Source: Tetrapyrgos nigripes (lineage: Eukaryota > Basidiomycota > Agaricomycetes > Agaricales > Campanellaceae). From it: DNA of 64,000 nucleotides. Every line of letters starts with the position of its first letter. Position 1 is the first letter of the stretch. The notes beneath the pieces were generated by a model. That model was not told the DNA's origin. It was given only the letters and a program-made list of their open reading frames with translations, and did not search any database. The position numbers and the translations under genes were made by a program. Shown piece after piece: positions 1 through 11,096 of this stretch. The DNA lies in contig JAACJM010000059.1 of assembly GCA_013368315.1 (NCBI GenBank), positions 62,001 through 126,000 on the forward strand. Direction: 5' to 3'.

Positions 1-906
1 ACAAAAGTGAGTGCCGTGCAAACGCTTGAATAGCCAAAATGATGGTCAGATTTCTGTAGTCATGCTTCCGTATACACCCTCTTAAAATCTGAAGAGCAGT
101 AGCTCTTATGATAATTTCAGGTGTGTATGGTGGAAAACCATGAAGCCAATTGTTGATCCAGCAATGAGTAATGATATGACAGAGATTAGTGTGTAAAGAA
201 AACAGACCTTTAAAGGACTTGTAAATATTGAAAAGATGAGAGGTTAGGAAATTAGGGGCATTATTCTCAAAAGGTAAGGAGAACTTGTAAGATCAGACAT
301 ATTGAGTGCCACAATATCCGAGGCATGGTCAGAATGATAGTCAAGATTCAAATAACATGAATAGGATGAATAAGAAAAGGAATTATTATTTAATGATATA
401 CTTGTTTGTGAAGCACCCAACAACAAAGGGTCAGATAATATACTCAAAGCATGAGCACTCCAATAGGAGTCAGATATTATAGCTGTTAAGCCAGGAATAT
501 CATACAAGTATTTTTGACTTGCAAATGGAGTGCGTAGTGAATCAAGTAAAACATACATACCAGGGTCTTCTGGTCCACTATGCTTGTCTAAAATGAAAGT
601 ACAAATCGGTATAACGATGCAGTAGAGGAAAAAAAAAACTTTACCGTTCTCCAAGACCATTGAAGTATCTAGGCGATTTGCTGTGTTAAACACTAATATT
701 TGGTAAACATCCTGTGAATGTCTTGGAAATAGATATCTACCATCAAGTCGATCGTGGTAATGGAACATTTCTAGTGTGGAACAGATGTAAAGTCCATGCA
801 TACACAACCCCGGTGTATTATAGTGCGCCGTCGGATATTTGATGCAGGCAAAGAACAGGAACCAGAGCAAATATGCCCACAGGCGAGTGTGCAAGTGAGA
901 GATCAT
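1..906 (-). CDS. hypothetical membrane or secreted protein, 3' part beyond the window edge
   Basis: A minus-strand reading frame starts at the ATG at 906-904. The N-terminus is hydrophobic (about residues 7-22, LWAYLLWFLFFACIKY), which could be a signal peptide or anchor. A likely 57-nt intron lies at 644-588 (GTAAAG...TTTTAG). The unspliced frame stops at 244, but a different minus frame is open from about 265 to position 1 and reads like protein (it includes HCWINNWLHGFPPYTPEI). At least one more intron is therefore likely and the gene continues off the left edge. I do not recognise the family. It lies in the same orientation downstream of the gene at 1092-2163. Exon borders other than 644-588 are uncertain. 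Confidence 0.4.
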
Positions 907-1091
907 AGTGGTGCGAGGAAAAGAGATGTTGATTACACAAGCAATGAAACAATGTAGCTACGCTAATTTAATCTCCGGTTGAATGTTAAGACACGGAGCT
1001 CTGTACTGCACAACACACACTCAATGCAAATCAGACTTCAACGTGGTTTTAACAGAAAATTTATAGTACAAAGATAAAGTACGTATTATAA

Positions 1092-2163
1092 TCAAACTGA
1101 TGTGTCGGTTTCGATACCAGATGATTCTGTATCCATCACGTTGTCGTCTACTGCAGGAGTGCCATGAACAATGACATTAAGTAAGTTGAAATGAGCGGTC
1201 ATGTGTTGCGCACCCTTAGATTTCCAAGCGGAAAGAGTGAAGCAAACAGACGCAAAAGTGCCAATTTCAACCTCTGAATTGGGGTATGAAGGTAAAGCAT
1301 ACAAGGTATTCCAATCCTCGGCTCGGAATATAAAGCCTTGAGAACTGCGCTCACCATCAGGACGTCCATCAAAGACAGGAACTAGCAGTAACAAGTAATG
1401 TCAACATCCATATGATTGAACTGGATAAAGGAACTAACCAGTGTCCTCATAAAGTAGATATGGCTGTTCAGAGTACTTGTCCAAGACAGCGGAAACAGTA
1501 GGAACAGATCCAGTGGCTGATTTTCGTGGAGATTTTCGCCGACCAAAGCGGTTAAGATCCGCTTTACTCGGGGAACTGTTCCCTGCGATATTTATCAGTA
1601 AGATGCGCCCAATGAGAATAACAAAACTACTCAAACCTTGATTTTCTTGTGGAGCCCAACCTTCTTTCTTGGTCTGTATAGTAAGGAATCCTGATCGCGT
1701 AGGAGCATGAAATTCTACATCTTGAAGAACGGTACCAATGAAGTGTTCAAAAATTCTATACTCCTGAGCGTCTAGTTGGATCATGATCTTCTTTGATCTA
1801 CCGTAATGATCGCCGCTTCCACGACTGAGAGCACTGCCAACAATGATACCGTTAATGACGAGTATGGTGGGCCGGTTTTCATAAGGACCTGAAGCAATAA
1901 TGTAACAGGATTCCGAGGAACGACCACCTGTACGCAGGATTGAAGGGGCCAGGCGGGTGGGACTGATGTATGACACATGATGAAAAAACCCAAAAGATCG
2001 CCTGAGAATGCTGTGTAGGAAGTGTAAGTAATAAAGCAAATAAGTACGAACAGATTACTTACTTTTGCTCGAGAACAGTCTTAAAACCTCGGCTGATCGT
2101 TTTGTATCGCGCAGTCTTCAGAACAGAAGCTTGCGGATCCGTGACGACTGAGTATACAATCAT
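1092..2163 (-). CDS. hypothetical fungal protein, four exons, about 302 aa
   Basis: Four exons join in phase: 2163-2063, 2010-1637, 1582-1439 and 1381-1092. The introns are 52, 54 and 57 nt with GTAAGT, GTTTGA and GTTAGT donors and CAG or TAG acceptors. The proposed start is the ATG at 2163-2161. The middle intron is a multiple of three and lacks a stop, so it could be retained. The predicted protein has a mixed hydrophobic/hydrophilic first half with GPYENRPTILVINGIIVGSA, a basic linker (GRRKSPRKSATGS) and a C-terminal part beginning VPVFDGRPDGERSSQG. I do not recognise a catalytic motif. Proteins with a VPV-DGR motif are common hypotheticals in mushroom genomes, but no function should be inferred. 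The Copia LTR starts 12 bp upstream of the ATG, so the native promoter and leader have been separated from the gene. Confidence 0.55.
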
Positions 2164-2175
2164 TCTTGTCGCAAT

Positions 2176-2543
2176 TGTTGAATTGGCGCATTCAGTTGCA
2201 GCCATCAACGTATTCTATGTAGAACAATAGTAGTAGTTATATATAGAACAATAAGATTATATAGACAATAAAGTGTAGTACTACAATAGTGTACGAAACC
2301 AGCATTGTTCTATCCAGTACAATAGAATCTTATTGTTACTCTAGTATTAGTTTACATGTATTTGTACCTCCTAAAAGGTATATAAGGACTGGTAGATAGT
2401 CCTCCTAATAACAAGTTTTACACTTAACCCACATCGCTCTACAAGCCTCTAACTAGCCTTATAAGCTAATCTCTATCCACAGGTAAGTAGCGTAGTTGCC
2501 ACTGCGTTTAGTAGTGTACAAGCCGTACCATGCCTGCTTAACA
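2176..2543 (+). repeat. Copia 5' LTR
   Basis: The sequence begins TGTTGAATTGGCG and ends TGCCTGCTTAACA. It contains a TATATAAGG box near 2389. The first roughly 197 bp are identical to the 3' LTR; the remainder differs at about eleven positions, including one indel. A good splice-donor-like string, CAGGTAAGTA, is present near 2480. Confidence 0.93.
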
Positions 2544-2555
2544 GGTTATGGGCCC
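2544..2555 (+). other. primer-binding site complementary to the initiator tRNA-Met anticodon arm
   Basis: GGTTATGGGCCC abuts the 5' LTR. Its complement, GGGCCCATAACC, is the anticodon-arm sequence of eukaryotic initiator tRNA-Met, with the CAT anticodon in the middle. Drosophila copia and several other Copia elements are known to prime from such an internal half-tRNA rather than from the tRNA 3' end. The match is seen in the sequence; use as primer is inferred from the family. Confidence 0.75.
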
Positions 2556-2860
2556 CGAAGGCCCTGGGGAGCGCCTTCAATGGCTGCAAACCATAGACTT
2601 CGCATACTACCTGGATGGCGCCTTCATGGCTGCCTGTGGCGCCCTTTGTGGCAGCCTGCGTCGCCTTTCATGGCTTGACGATATGTCCAACAGCGCAGGA
2701 CCTATGTCCAGCTGCAGTTGTTGACAATCTAGGGGAGTAGTCACTGTCATGGCGCGTTCACCGCTGCCTCTTTTCACTTTCGCATGGCGCATTTAATGCT
2801 GCCTTCTTATTCTGCATATGGATAAATGCTGACAGTTGACTTCCCCAGATATTATCAAAG

Positions 2861-4891
2861 ATGTCCTCCAACGTCCTGATGACTACTGTCCCCGTCTTCG
2901 CCGGTGTTGATTTCCACATCTGGGCTGACATCCTTATCTCCTGGTTGCAGGCTACTGGACTTAGCTCTGTCCTTAGCACTGACCGCCCTGATGATGCCGA
3001 AGTGAGTCTCGTCTCCCCTCTAACTGATGAAGACGCGGCAGCTCAAGCTGAGGCTATCACGGCGGCTCAAAAGAAACAGGCTGACTGGGATGAGAAGAAC
3101 GATAAGGCCATGGGGTCTATCAAACTTCGTCTCTCTCCTCCCGTTCGTCAGAAAACGCTTGGAATGACTACCGCCAAGGAAATTTGGGTCTTTCTCAAAA
3201 AGACCTACGGGAAACCTGGTGTTTCCGCAATCTACACGGATTTCAAACGTGCTACCTCCATCACTATTCCCAACGACATCAATCCTAGTGCTGCAATCGA
3301 ACTTATTCGCATGCCCTTCGATAGGGTCAGTGCCTATGGTATCCCCACTGATGGCACCTCAGCCACCTCCATTACGAAAGTCGCCAACTTCCTCATCGTC
3401 ATGTTCATCATTTCCAAACTTCCTCCCAGATATGAGTATCTCATCAATCAGTATACTCAATACACTATTGAAGAGGTCGACAATGCAAATCTCGATGTGT
3501 TGCAGTCTGAGATTGTCAATATCTGGGAATCTCGCCAGGGAGCGTTCAAGGGGCCTTCAGGAAAAGCCCATGCCAACCGTCTTTCAGCTGTCAAGCGAAA
3601 GGACGGTAACCCTAGTTTCCAACAGCAGCAGCAGCAGCGCCCTAGTGGCAGCAGCAGCGGCGCTAACGGAGCCAGCGGCTCTAATGGAAACAACAAGGGA
3701 AAGGGCAAGGGAAAGGGCAAAGGAAAAGCCAATTTCCGTCGTGGAGGTCGAGCTGGAAAGTCTGAACAGGCCAAGAGACAAGGCCAAGCACATCTCGCTC
3801 ATGGTGATATGTCTCCCATGATGCACACAGTCACCGTCGTCGACACGCCCGCTGCAGTTGATACCCGTAAGCCATTCTTCATGGAAACGGAAAAGCCTTT
3901 TGACGCCTTCTTCACAGGTACCAAAAGGGCTATCAACCTTGCACGCGATATTGGCGCTAGACCATCTGGTGAGACTGTTGCTACTCTTGAAGATGTTGTC
4001 ATGTCTCATTCCGATCCTTCCTTCACTCCACTTACCCCTGCTCCCCGTTCTAAACGCACTCTCACGGAACGCATCTATTGGGACAACCTTCAATCATCTT
4101 CTGATGGTTGGGGTGATGCTGGCAACTGGAATGGTTGGAACGGTGAATATCCCGAAACTCAGACCGGTTCAGATGCCGATATGGCATGCGCTCAAGGAGA
4201 AGATGCCAGTTGGAATGAGGACACTCTGGTGAACACTTCGGAACTCGGAAGTGTGTTTGGCTCCACAACGACGGAGTCAGGTGCAAAGGTTTCTCAGGAC
4301 ATCCGGACACCTGTTCCACTTATCGACCGGATTGCCGCAGATCCTGCTGCCGAGATGATGGAATGCGCAATGCACCTTGGGGAAAGGTTCCAGAATCCTG
4401 AGGATCCCCTCCACTTCTATGGGGAACCACTCAGAGCAGCGCTGAACACCGTTGCCCCAACGGGAACGAGTGGCACTCTTTCTCTTGTCCAACGACTTGC
4501 TACAGTCCGCAGCGAGAGGCCAAGTGGCTCACAGCCTGCACCTCCCAATGGCATGACCACTCAATCCTTGCCATCCAGCCGTGTTGCAAGCCCAACACCT
4601 GGCACGACTTCAACGGGATGGGAATGGCTGACTCCTCATCTCCAAAACGAGGATGGAAGGTACGACGAGCTAATCGACTGGCAGCGAGACGCAACAATCG
4701 GACTAGGAGGGATGGAACTACCCTCCAGGGCGCCAACTCCGAGTTCAATGCCAGAACTCCAGAGCATGTCTCCAAGCCTATCCGAAACCAGCGACCTCGA
4801 GTACATGTCGACTCCGCCATCGATCGGCAAGATGAGTCTTCCTACGTCACCCGTAGAGGACACCGCATCGTACAGAATTCCAAGTCCATGA
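2861..4891 (+). pseudogene. Copia gag (UBN2-type), with first part of the polyprotein
   Basis: This 676-codon frame starts at ATG 2861. Residues about 1-230 have the UBN2-type Copia gag fold signature (AKEIWVFLKKTYG, then SKLPPRYEYLINQYTQY). A Q-run (3619-3637) and a Gly-Ser, then Gly-Lys repeat (residues about 275-290) give a basic RNA-binding tail, but no CCHC knuckle is evident. Residues about 330-676 are an acidic, Ser/Pro-rich spacer before the protease. The frame ends at TGA 4889-4891. The same frame stays open after that codon into the protease, and CGA to TGA would explain the stop, so it is probably a nonsense mutation within one gag-pol frame. Confidence 0.8.
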
Positions 4892-6732
4892 CCTTCTACC
4901 CCCGTCGTTACCACCAATGCTGCAAATAATTATGGATGGTCCTTAGACTCCGAACCCTCCGGTTTGGACAACGGTTATCTCAGGTCAGATCTCAATTTAG
5001 ATCTTATGAATAAAAGTACTGATGCGCTTTTCCCAGCAGCTCGTAATTTGGAAGCAGGTTCTTCATGTATATATTTATTACATACCGCTCCTCTGGGTTT
5101 GACTACCCCTTTTATTTATAATGATCTGTACACTAGCCCTGGCGGCAACAATAAATATTTATGTGCCTGTGGCACTCTGTTCTCACTATGCCAGAAGTGT
5201 AAGAAAAAGAGATCTGATACTGTCAAAATCCACTTCAGTGATGGATGGTTACTTGATTCTGGAGCATCAGCGCATTTTACGTTCGACATCAATGACTTTG
5301 TTGAATTGAGTTATATAAAACCAATTCCAGTGAAAACTGCCAATGGATTCACGAAGATTCGTGCATCTGGAACAGTCCTGATCTCTCAACGTAAAAGAGT
5401 TATGAAATTATATCCGGTCTATTACATTCCTGATCTAAATCAACGACTCTTATCTGTTGGCCAATTCTTAAATGACAACATGTTTATGCGCGGTAACTCC
5501 GATCATATCACCATTTCGAGAAATACAACATTCTTGACTTTCTCAAAGCGTATACCGGAAGAAACGCTATACTATCTTCCACACAAATCGAAGATTGTCG
5601 CTTCTAAAGCCAATCTTTTGATTTATCTTATCAACTACAAGATTTTACATCGTCGTATAGGGCATCCCTCTCGTGATGTTCTAAAACATGTCTGACAACA
5701 CACCCTTGGCACTCCTGAATTCATTATTCCGAAGGAACTTCCTTTGTGCAAAGGCTGTCTTGAAGGCAAAACTCCCAGACAGGCTTACCCTCCTAACGAA
5801 CGACGAGCTACTCGTCCTTTCCAAATTATCCATACGGATTTACATGAATACCCCACAATATCCTACCACAAGTACAAGTATATAATCGTCTTCTTTGATG
5901 ATTACACTTCAGATGCTTGGATACGTTTTCTTAAAGACAAAAAACAACCACTGACTGCCACTCGCCAGTTCCTTGCGATGGTAGAAACTCAATATAAGAC
6001 GAAAGTCGAACAATGGATGTCTGATATGGGTGGTGAATTCATCAAAGGCACCTACCGAGAAATGTTACTCGAGAAAAGGTGTTAAAATCCTGAACAGTGC
6101 ACCATACATTCATCAACAGAATGGTCGAGCGGAACGCTTTATACGCACTCTAATGGATAAGTCACTGGCAATGATGAAGTTAGCATGTCTAGCTGAATCT
6201 TGGTGGGAATATGCTGTCCGTCATGGATTGTATGTCTATCGACGTACTCCCTTACAACGACACAAATGGATAACTCCATTTGAAAAGCTTGAAAAGAGAA
6301 ACCGTGTATCGATCACTACGAGTTTTTGGCTGTGGAGCTTATGTCTTTAAACCCGAGGAAACTCGAAAAAACAAACTCGCTTCCAAGTCAGAACTCATGA
6401 CGTATCTTGGTGTAGCACCAGGAGAACGTGGAAATCTTTTCATGCGTACAAACAATGCGGAATTTACATCCCCGCAAGCCGTGTTTGAGGAAGACTTCTT
6501 TCCTCGATGTAAAACTCAATCTCGTAATTCAAAACAACTACCTATCGAGTCATCGCAGAACGATGACACTCCTCTACCACAACTATCCCTGACGATGATG
6601 ATGAAGATTTTCATCATCGTCCTCCTCGCATCCCTTCAACAAGGAGACCTGATCAACTTCGTGACGACGAACCTGAACAGGATCCACCGCCTTCGTCTCC
6701 GGATAGTGACTCTGAGCCTAGAAGAACGGTAA
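4892..6732 (+). pseudogene. Copia protease and integrase, broken
   Basis: The aspartic protease motif WLLDSGASAHF lies at about 5246-5278. The GAG-pre-integrase zinc-binding segment follows (LHRRIGHPS, then CKGC near 5747-5756), interrupted by TGA at 5693-5695. The integrase core has its first Asp in IIHTDLHEY, the second in SDMGGEF and the Glu in NGRAERF. Frame changes occur near 6066-6085 (after the second Asp), near 6285, and near 6580-6600 ahead of the acidic linker to reverse transcriptase. With at least one stop and three frameshifts the enzyme cannot be made from this copy, although every catalytic residue is still encoded. Confidence 0.8.
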
Positions 6733-6743
6733 CACCGCCGCCA

Positions 6744-8783
6744 GTGGAGACACCACCTCCTCAGGCACCTCGAAAGCCCAGAGCTCCTAGACAAAGACGG
6801 CCACCAACAGAACCAACGCGTCGAAGCGAGCGTACTGGTACTGTACCTAAACGATACGGGGATAAACACCCTGTAGAAGTTGAACGCGATCTTGAACCTC
6901 AAATCGCAGCTGATAAAAGAGCGGAAGCAAAAGCTAAAGCAGAGAGAGACGCTCAGAGAGAACGTCAACAAGCTGCAGAGCAACAGGTTCCCGGACCTAG
7001 TTCTGCATCCGGAAGCGCACCCCAGGGGGAGCAGCACGCCGAGAGTGATGACTCTGCACGCCCTGAATCAGAAGTAATGGCAGAACCATGCCGTGAAGGG
7101 GGAGTATCTATAAATTTCTTGCTTATGCAGGCAATTGCTCCTGGAGAAATCGATTCCCACTTGCTTATTCAGAAAGTTACTTCGAAGAATGATGGGAATC
7201 AACCGAATGTTCGTAATATTCGCGAATGGACATTCAAAGATATTGCTCGCTTACCTATAGCTGAACAAGAGGAATGGAAAGTCGCTTGCCGCGAAGAACT
7301 AGAGGCTCTTCGCAAGCGCGACACCTATGAATTGGTCGAAAGACCTAAAGATAGGAAAGTTATCAAAAACCGATGGGTCTTCGACATCAAAACTGATGGT
7401 CGTAAAAAGGCAAGACTCGTTGCAAAAGGTTTTTCACAGGTCGAAGGCATAGACTTTGATCAAATATATTCACCTGTTGTTCGATTCGAGACTGTGCGCT
7501 TAATCTTCGCTTTAGCAGCACTTAAGGGCTGGCACGTGTCCGGTGTCGATGTCCGATCAGCCTACTTATATGGCTTACTCGATGAAGAAATCTATATGGA
7601 ACAACCAGAAGCCTTTAAAGTAAAAGGACAAGAGCATAAAGTCGTCCGGCTTCTTCGTGCTCTTTACGGACTCAAACAAGCAGGACTTGCGTGGTGGAAA
7701 AGTCTTGATAAGTCCATGGCGGAACTTGGTTTTAAACGAATCATTTCCGACGCCGGAATCTTCATTCACAAACGCTATGACGCCAACAATAATCTTATTG
7801 AAAATTCTATCGTTATTGCTGTAGTCTATGTGGATGACGCTCTATTCTGTGGAGCTAACAAAACCTTAGTCTTACGACTCAAAGGAGACTTTATGAAGAG
7901 ATGGGAATGTAGGGATCTAGGCGATGCCAAAGAATTCCTTAGGATGAGAATTACCAGGAAAGGCAGCAAGATCTCTTTAGACCAGTGCGCTTATCTGGAT
8001 AAAATCCTAGAGACTTATGGAATGCAAAACGCGAAAGCTTCTGCTACCCCATTACCTGGCAATTATCACCCTCTTCCTCTTCCAGAAGACACTCCTGTCA
8101 ATTATACTCTTCGTCAAAGTTATCAGGAGATAATCGGATCCTTACTCTACTTAATGTTAGGAACACGTCCTGATATTTCCTTTGCTGTTACAAAACTTGC
8201 GCAATTTGCTGCAAACCCCTCACAAGAACACTACAATAGGGCGAAAGACATTTGCCGTTATCTCGTTGGCACTAGAAAATATGCTCTTGTCTACAACGGT
8301 CGAGGGGGAGAAGGCTTATCAGCCTATACAGACTCTGATTGGGGATCAGATCCTGGAACTCGCAAATCTCAAACTGGCTTCTTTCTACAATTAGCCCAAG
8401 CACCATTTAGCTGGACATCTAGACAACAAAAGACAGTTGCTCTATCTTCGACTGAAGCTGAATACATGGCACTTAGTGACTGCAGTCGACAAGTCTGTTG
8501 GTTCAAGACTCTTCTCAGTGAAATCGAATATCCTCTTCACGCTATCCCAATTTACGGTGACAATCAGGGATCAATTTTTATTGCATCAAACCCTGTCACG
8601 GATAAGCGAACGAAACACATTGATATTCGATATCATTTTGTTCGAGAAAAAGTCATCGACGAGACAGTCAAGTTATTCTTCATTGAAGGAAACAATAACC
8701 CTGCAGATCTACTCACTAAAGCTCTAGATCGTGTAAAGTTTGAGAAGTTCAGGAAACAATTAGGACTTCACTTTTATAATTGA
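6744..8783 (+). pseudogene. Copia reverse transcriptase and RNase H, open frame
   Basis: This 679-codon open stretch belongs to the same polyprotein. After a Pro/Arg-rich linker (about residues 1-110), the RVT_2-type reverse transcriptase runs from KNRWVFDIKTDGRKKARLVA, with catalytic YVDDALF at about residue 362. RNase H follows with AYTDSDWGSD, LSSTEAEYMAL and GDNQGS, ending in the usual TKHIDIRYHF segment. No stop is seen. It depends on upstream translation that is broken in this copy. The end is 106 bp before the 3' LTR. Confidence 0.85.
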
Positions 8784-8877
8784 AGAAATCGCATCGAAAA
8801 CGTCGAGGCACTGGATCCCTTCCTTCCATGGCTGCTTACAGCGCCTACCTATGCTTACGCGCACTACCGTGCTGCTT

Positions 8878-8889
8878 AGCAAGGGGGAG
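8878..8889 (+). other. Copia polypurine tract
   Basis: AGCAAGGGGGAG directly precedes the TG of the 3' LTR. This is the expected plus-strand priming site and fixes the LTR start at 8890. Confidence 0.8.
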
Positions 8890-9258
8890 TGTTGAATTGG
8901 CGCATTCAGTTGCAGCCATCAACGTATTCTATGTAGAACAATAGTAGTAGTTATATATAGAACAATAAGATTATATAGACAATAAAGTGTAGTACTACAA
9001 TAGTGTACGAAACCAGCATTGTTCTATCCAGTACAATAGAATCTTATTGTTACTCTAGTATTAGTTTACATGTATTTGTACCTCCTTAAAGGTATATAAG
9101 GACTGGTAGATAGTCCTCCAAATAACAAGTTTTACACTTAACCCACATCGCTCAATAAGCCTCTTACTAGCCTTACAAGCTAACTCTTATCCCCAGGTAA
9201 GTAAGCGTAGTTGCCACTGCGTTTAGTAGTGTACAAGCCGTACCATGCCTGCTTAACA
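8890..9258 (+). repeat. Copia 3' LTR
   Basis: It starts TGTTGAATTGGCG and ends GCTTAACA. The first roughly 197 bp are identical to the 5' LTR. The last roughly 170 bp contain about eleven differences, an uneven pattern discussed in the findings. Confidence 0.93.
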
Positions 9259-9987
9259 CTTCCCTCTTTCATACTGTAGCAGGGCTCGTTGCCCTACCCG
9301 TCGATTCCTCATTTTTACGTTCTTCTATCTTGAGACTCTTTCTCCAAGTTATTTCTTTATTTTTCACTTTCACCGCTTCACACTTACGAACTTGTATTAC
9401 TTAATCACTTCAAACTCCTTCCTCTATTCTCCCTCTCATCAGACGGACTTCCTGCGTCGACGTCACCTCCTCTCTTACTCTTCCGTCTCGTCCTTCACGC
9501 CAACACCTTGAGCAAGTGTTGAGGGCTCGGGGATCCCTGCTGCGTGTCGTATCCACGTCTGACGATGTACCGAGGAATGAAGCAAAGGACTGGGCGCCGA
9601 TAAAGGGTAGTGCGTTTTCTTATTCAAAAGATGGTCACTTTCATATGCATAGCGCTTTGTATTGCCGACTTGTTCCTTGTCCGATCTTTCCCTCTTTGTC
9701 TACTCTCTTCCTTCAACGACGTCATCCCCTTTCCTTTTCAAGTTATCCCTCACCTTCTCGTAATGTACCTTGTTGTTCCTTAAAAATCTTCGTCTCCGTT
9801 TAGTTATATTTTCGTACCTACATGGCACTGGGGAACAGTATATAGATAGTATTGTAGACTCTCTATGATCATCCTCCTTTCAGCTGCATTTCGAGCCGAG
9901 CCAGAGCCTTAAGAGCAATTACCGAGCCTTTCTTCTGAGCCCTACTGATACCGAGAACTTGACTTCTGTCTCTGACCCCGAGCTATT
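9259..9987. other. intergenic host DNA between two transposons
   Basis: This is pyrimidine-rich plus-strand DNA (many CTTCC and TCTCT runs) of the kind seen in fungal promoters. It probably belonged to the 5' side of the Zn2Cys6 gene that resumes at 18077 once the transposon at 9988-18069 is removed. I looked for the missing first half of a zinc cluster (C-x2-C then a basic stretch) in all three plus frames and saw none. A short open frame at 9516-9803 has no recognisable features. Confidence 0.4.
9981..9987. repeat. target-site duplication, left copy
   Basis: AGCTATT directly precedes the left inverted end at 9988. The same 7 bp (8 bp if the shared G is counted) follow the right end at 18070-18076. 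Confidence 0.75.
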
Positions 9988-10012
9988 CCGGTATAGGTAA
10001 ATCTGCGGGTAC
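9988..10012 (+). repeat. left terminal inverted repeat
   Basis: The 25 bp beginning CCGGTATAGG and ending AAATCTGCGGGTAC pair with the reverse complement of 18045-18069. Two small gaps and a few mismatches separate the two copies; the inner 14 bp match exactly. Confidence 0.75.
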
Positions 10013-10740
10013 CCCCTGCGGGGCTGCGGGTACGGCCCGGGTACCAGTAATCATTTGAGTTCACCAATGTATGACATACATACGAGCATTTGTAACATAG
10101 TAGAGAGGCGTAAAAGTGTACATAAAGCTTGTAAATGGACTTCAACGAAGTGTAGTGAAACTCAAATGTACATGGATAAGCACAGCCACTTACTCCCATT
10201 CACATTAGAGTCTCATTGATAACTCAAGTATTTCTCCACAAAACAGCCTGGATATTATTGCTAAAAGCCTATTGCATGCAGTAGAGACTATTTTCATTCT
10301 TTGCATGCCAATATTCTATGAGTTATGTACCAAAATTACCCTTAGACTCGAAATGAAGCCTGCACATGAATAAAACTCTTCATAATTCGCATTGTAAATG
10401 CAGTCTACTCATTCTAATACATCACTGAGCTAATGTTTCAAGTGTTTACTAAGGCAATTTGTAGATCCAATTCCTAGAAAAGTCGAGATCAATGTGAATT
10501 TAGCCTAAGATTTAGTAGAATTTATGATAGAAATTCATTTCTACACATTGAATATGTCAAGGTACTGGCTATTAGTACAGGAGCTACAGCATTCCTTATT
10601 TTCAATCCATTAGAAGTGATTTAGATGTTGTGTGGATGCTGGTAATGCACCCGCATGGTACCCGCAGTGGCTGTGCACATGCGGGTACCCATGCGGGCAC
10701 CATGCGGGTACCATGCGGGCACCTATGCGGGTACCTAGCG
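10005..10740 (+). repeat. left subterminal GCGGGTAC repeats
   Basis: Two clusters of GCGGGTAC-type units occur, at about 10005-10045 and 10648-10735, mostly as GCGGGTACC or GCGGGCACC spaced 8-15 bp apart. Such subterminal arrays are commonly transposase-binding sites in DNA transposons; that role is inferred here. Between them lies about 600 bp of AT-rich non-coding DNA. Confidence 0.65.
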
Positions 10741-11096
10741 GATACTGTGTTTCTCGCCTTTATGTTGTATGAGAGTCCGTTGGAAGGAACTAATGGTATT
10801 TGCACATATATACTACTGTCCTGGCATGAACGAAAGTTCAGTCTTTCTGACAAAAAAAAAATCCAAAAAAATCTGAAAAAAATAGAAAATGTCAAATCTG
10901 GCCTTAGCTTCTTTTGGCTGTGATGTGTGACTGAACTCTTATTCATGCTGAGACAGTAACCTGCCTGCTGTAGTAATATTCAGTATCATTCTCATGGATC
11001 TCATGATCAAAATTTCAGCAGGCTGATAACAAGGACTCTGTATCTACATTTATGACTCTGAACTACTTAGTATGCCTCCCAGATCAGTATTCTAAA

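Larger units (their letters stand above)
2176..9258 (+). mobile_element. Ty1/Copia LTR retrotransposon, full length but damaged
   Basis: A 7.08-kb element is bounded by 368- and 369-bp LTRs that start TGTTGAAT and end CTTAACA. The primer-binding site directly follows the 5' LTR and a polypurine tract directly precedes the 3' LTR. Domain order gag, protease, integrase, reverse transcriptase, RNase H is the Copia order. The 5 bp outside each end differ (gcaat before, cttcc after), so no target duplication is visible. The coding region has two in-frame TGA codons and about three frameshifts, so this copy is not autonomous. It inserted, or recombined, just upstream of the gene at 1092-2163. Confidence 0.93.

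Noticed and set aside
3457..4093. Long minus-strand open frames across the Copia gag
   Set aside because: They are antisense to gag, composed of low-complexity Pro/Leu/Ser, and lack any motif; they are shadows of the plus-strand gene.
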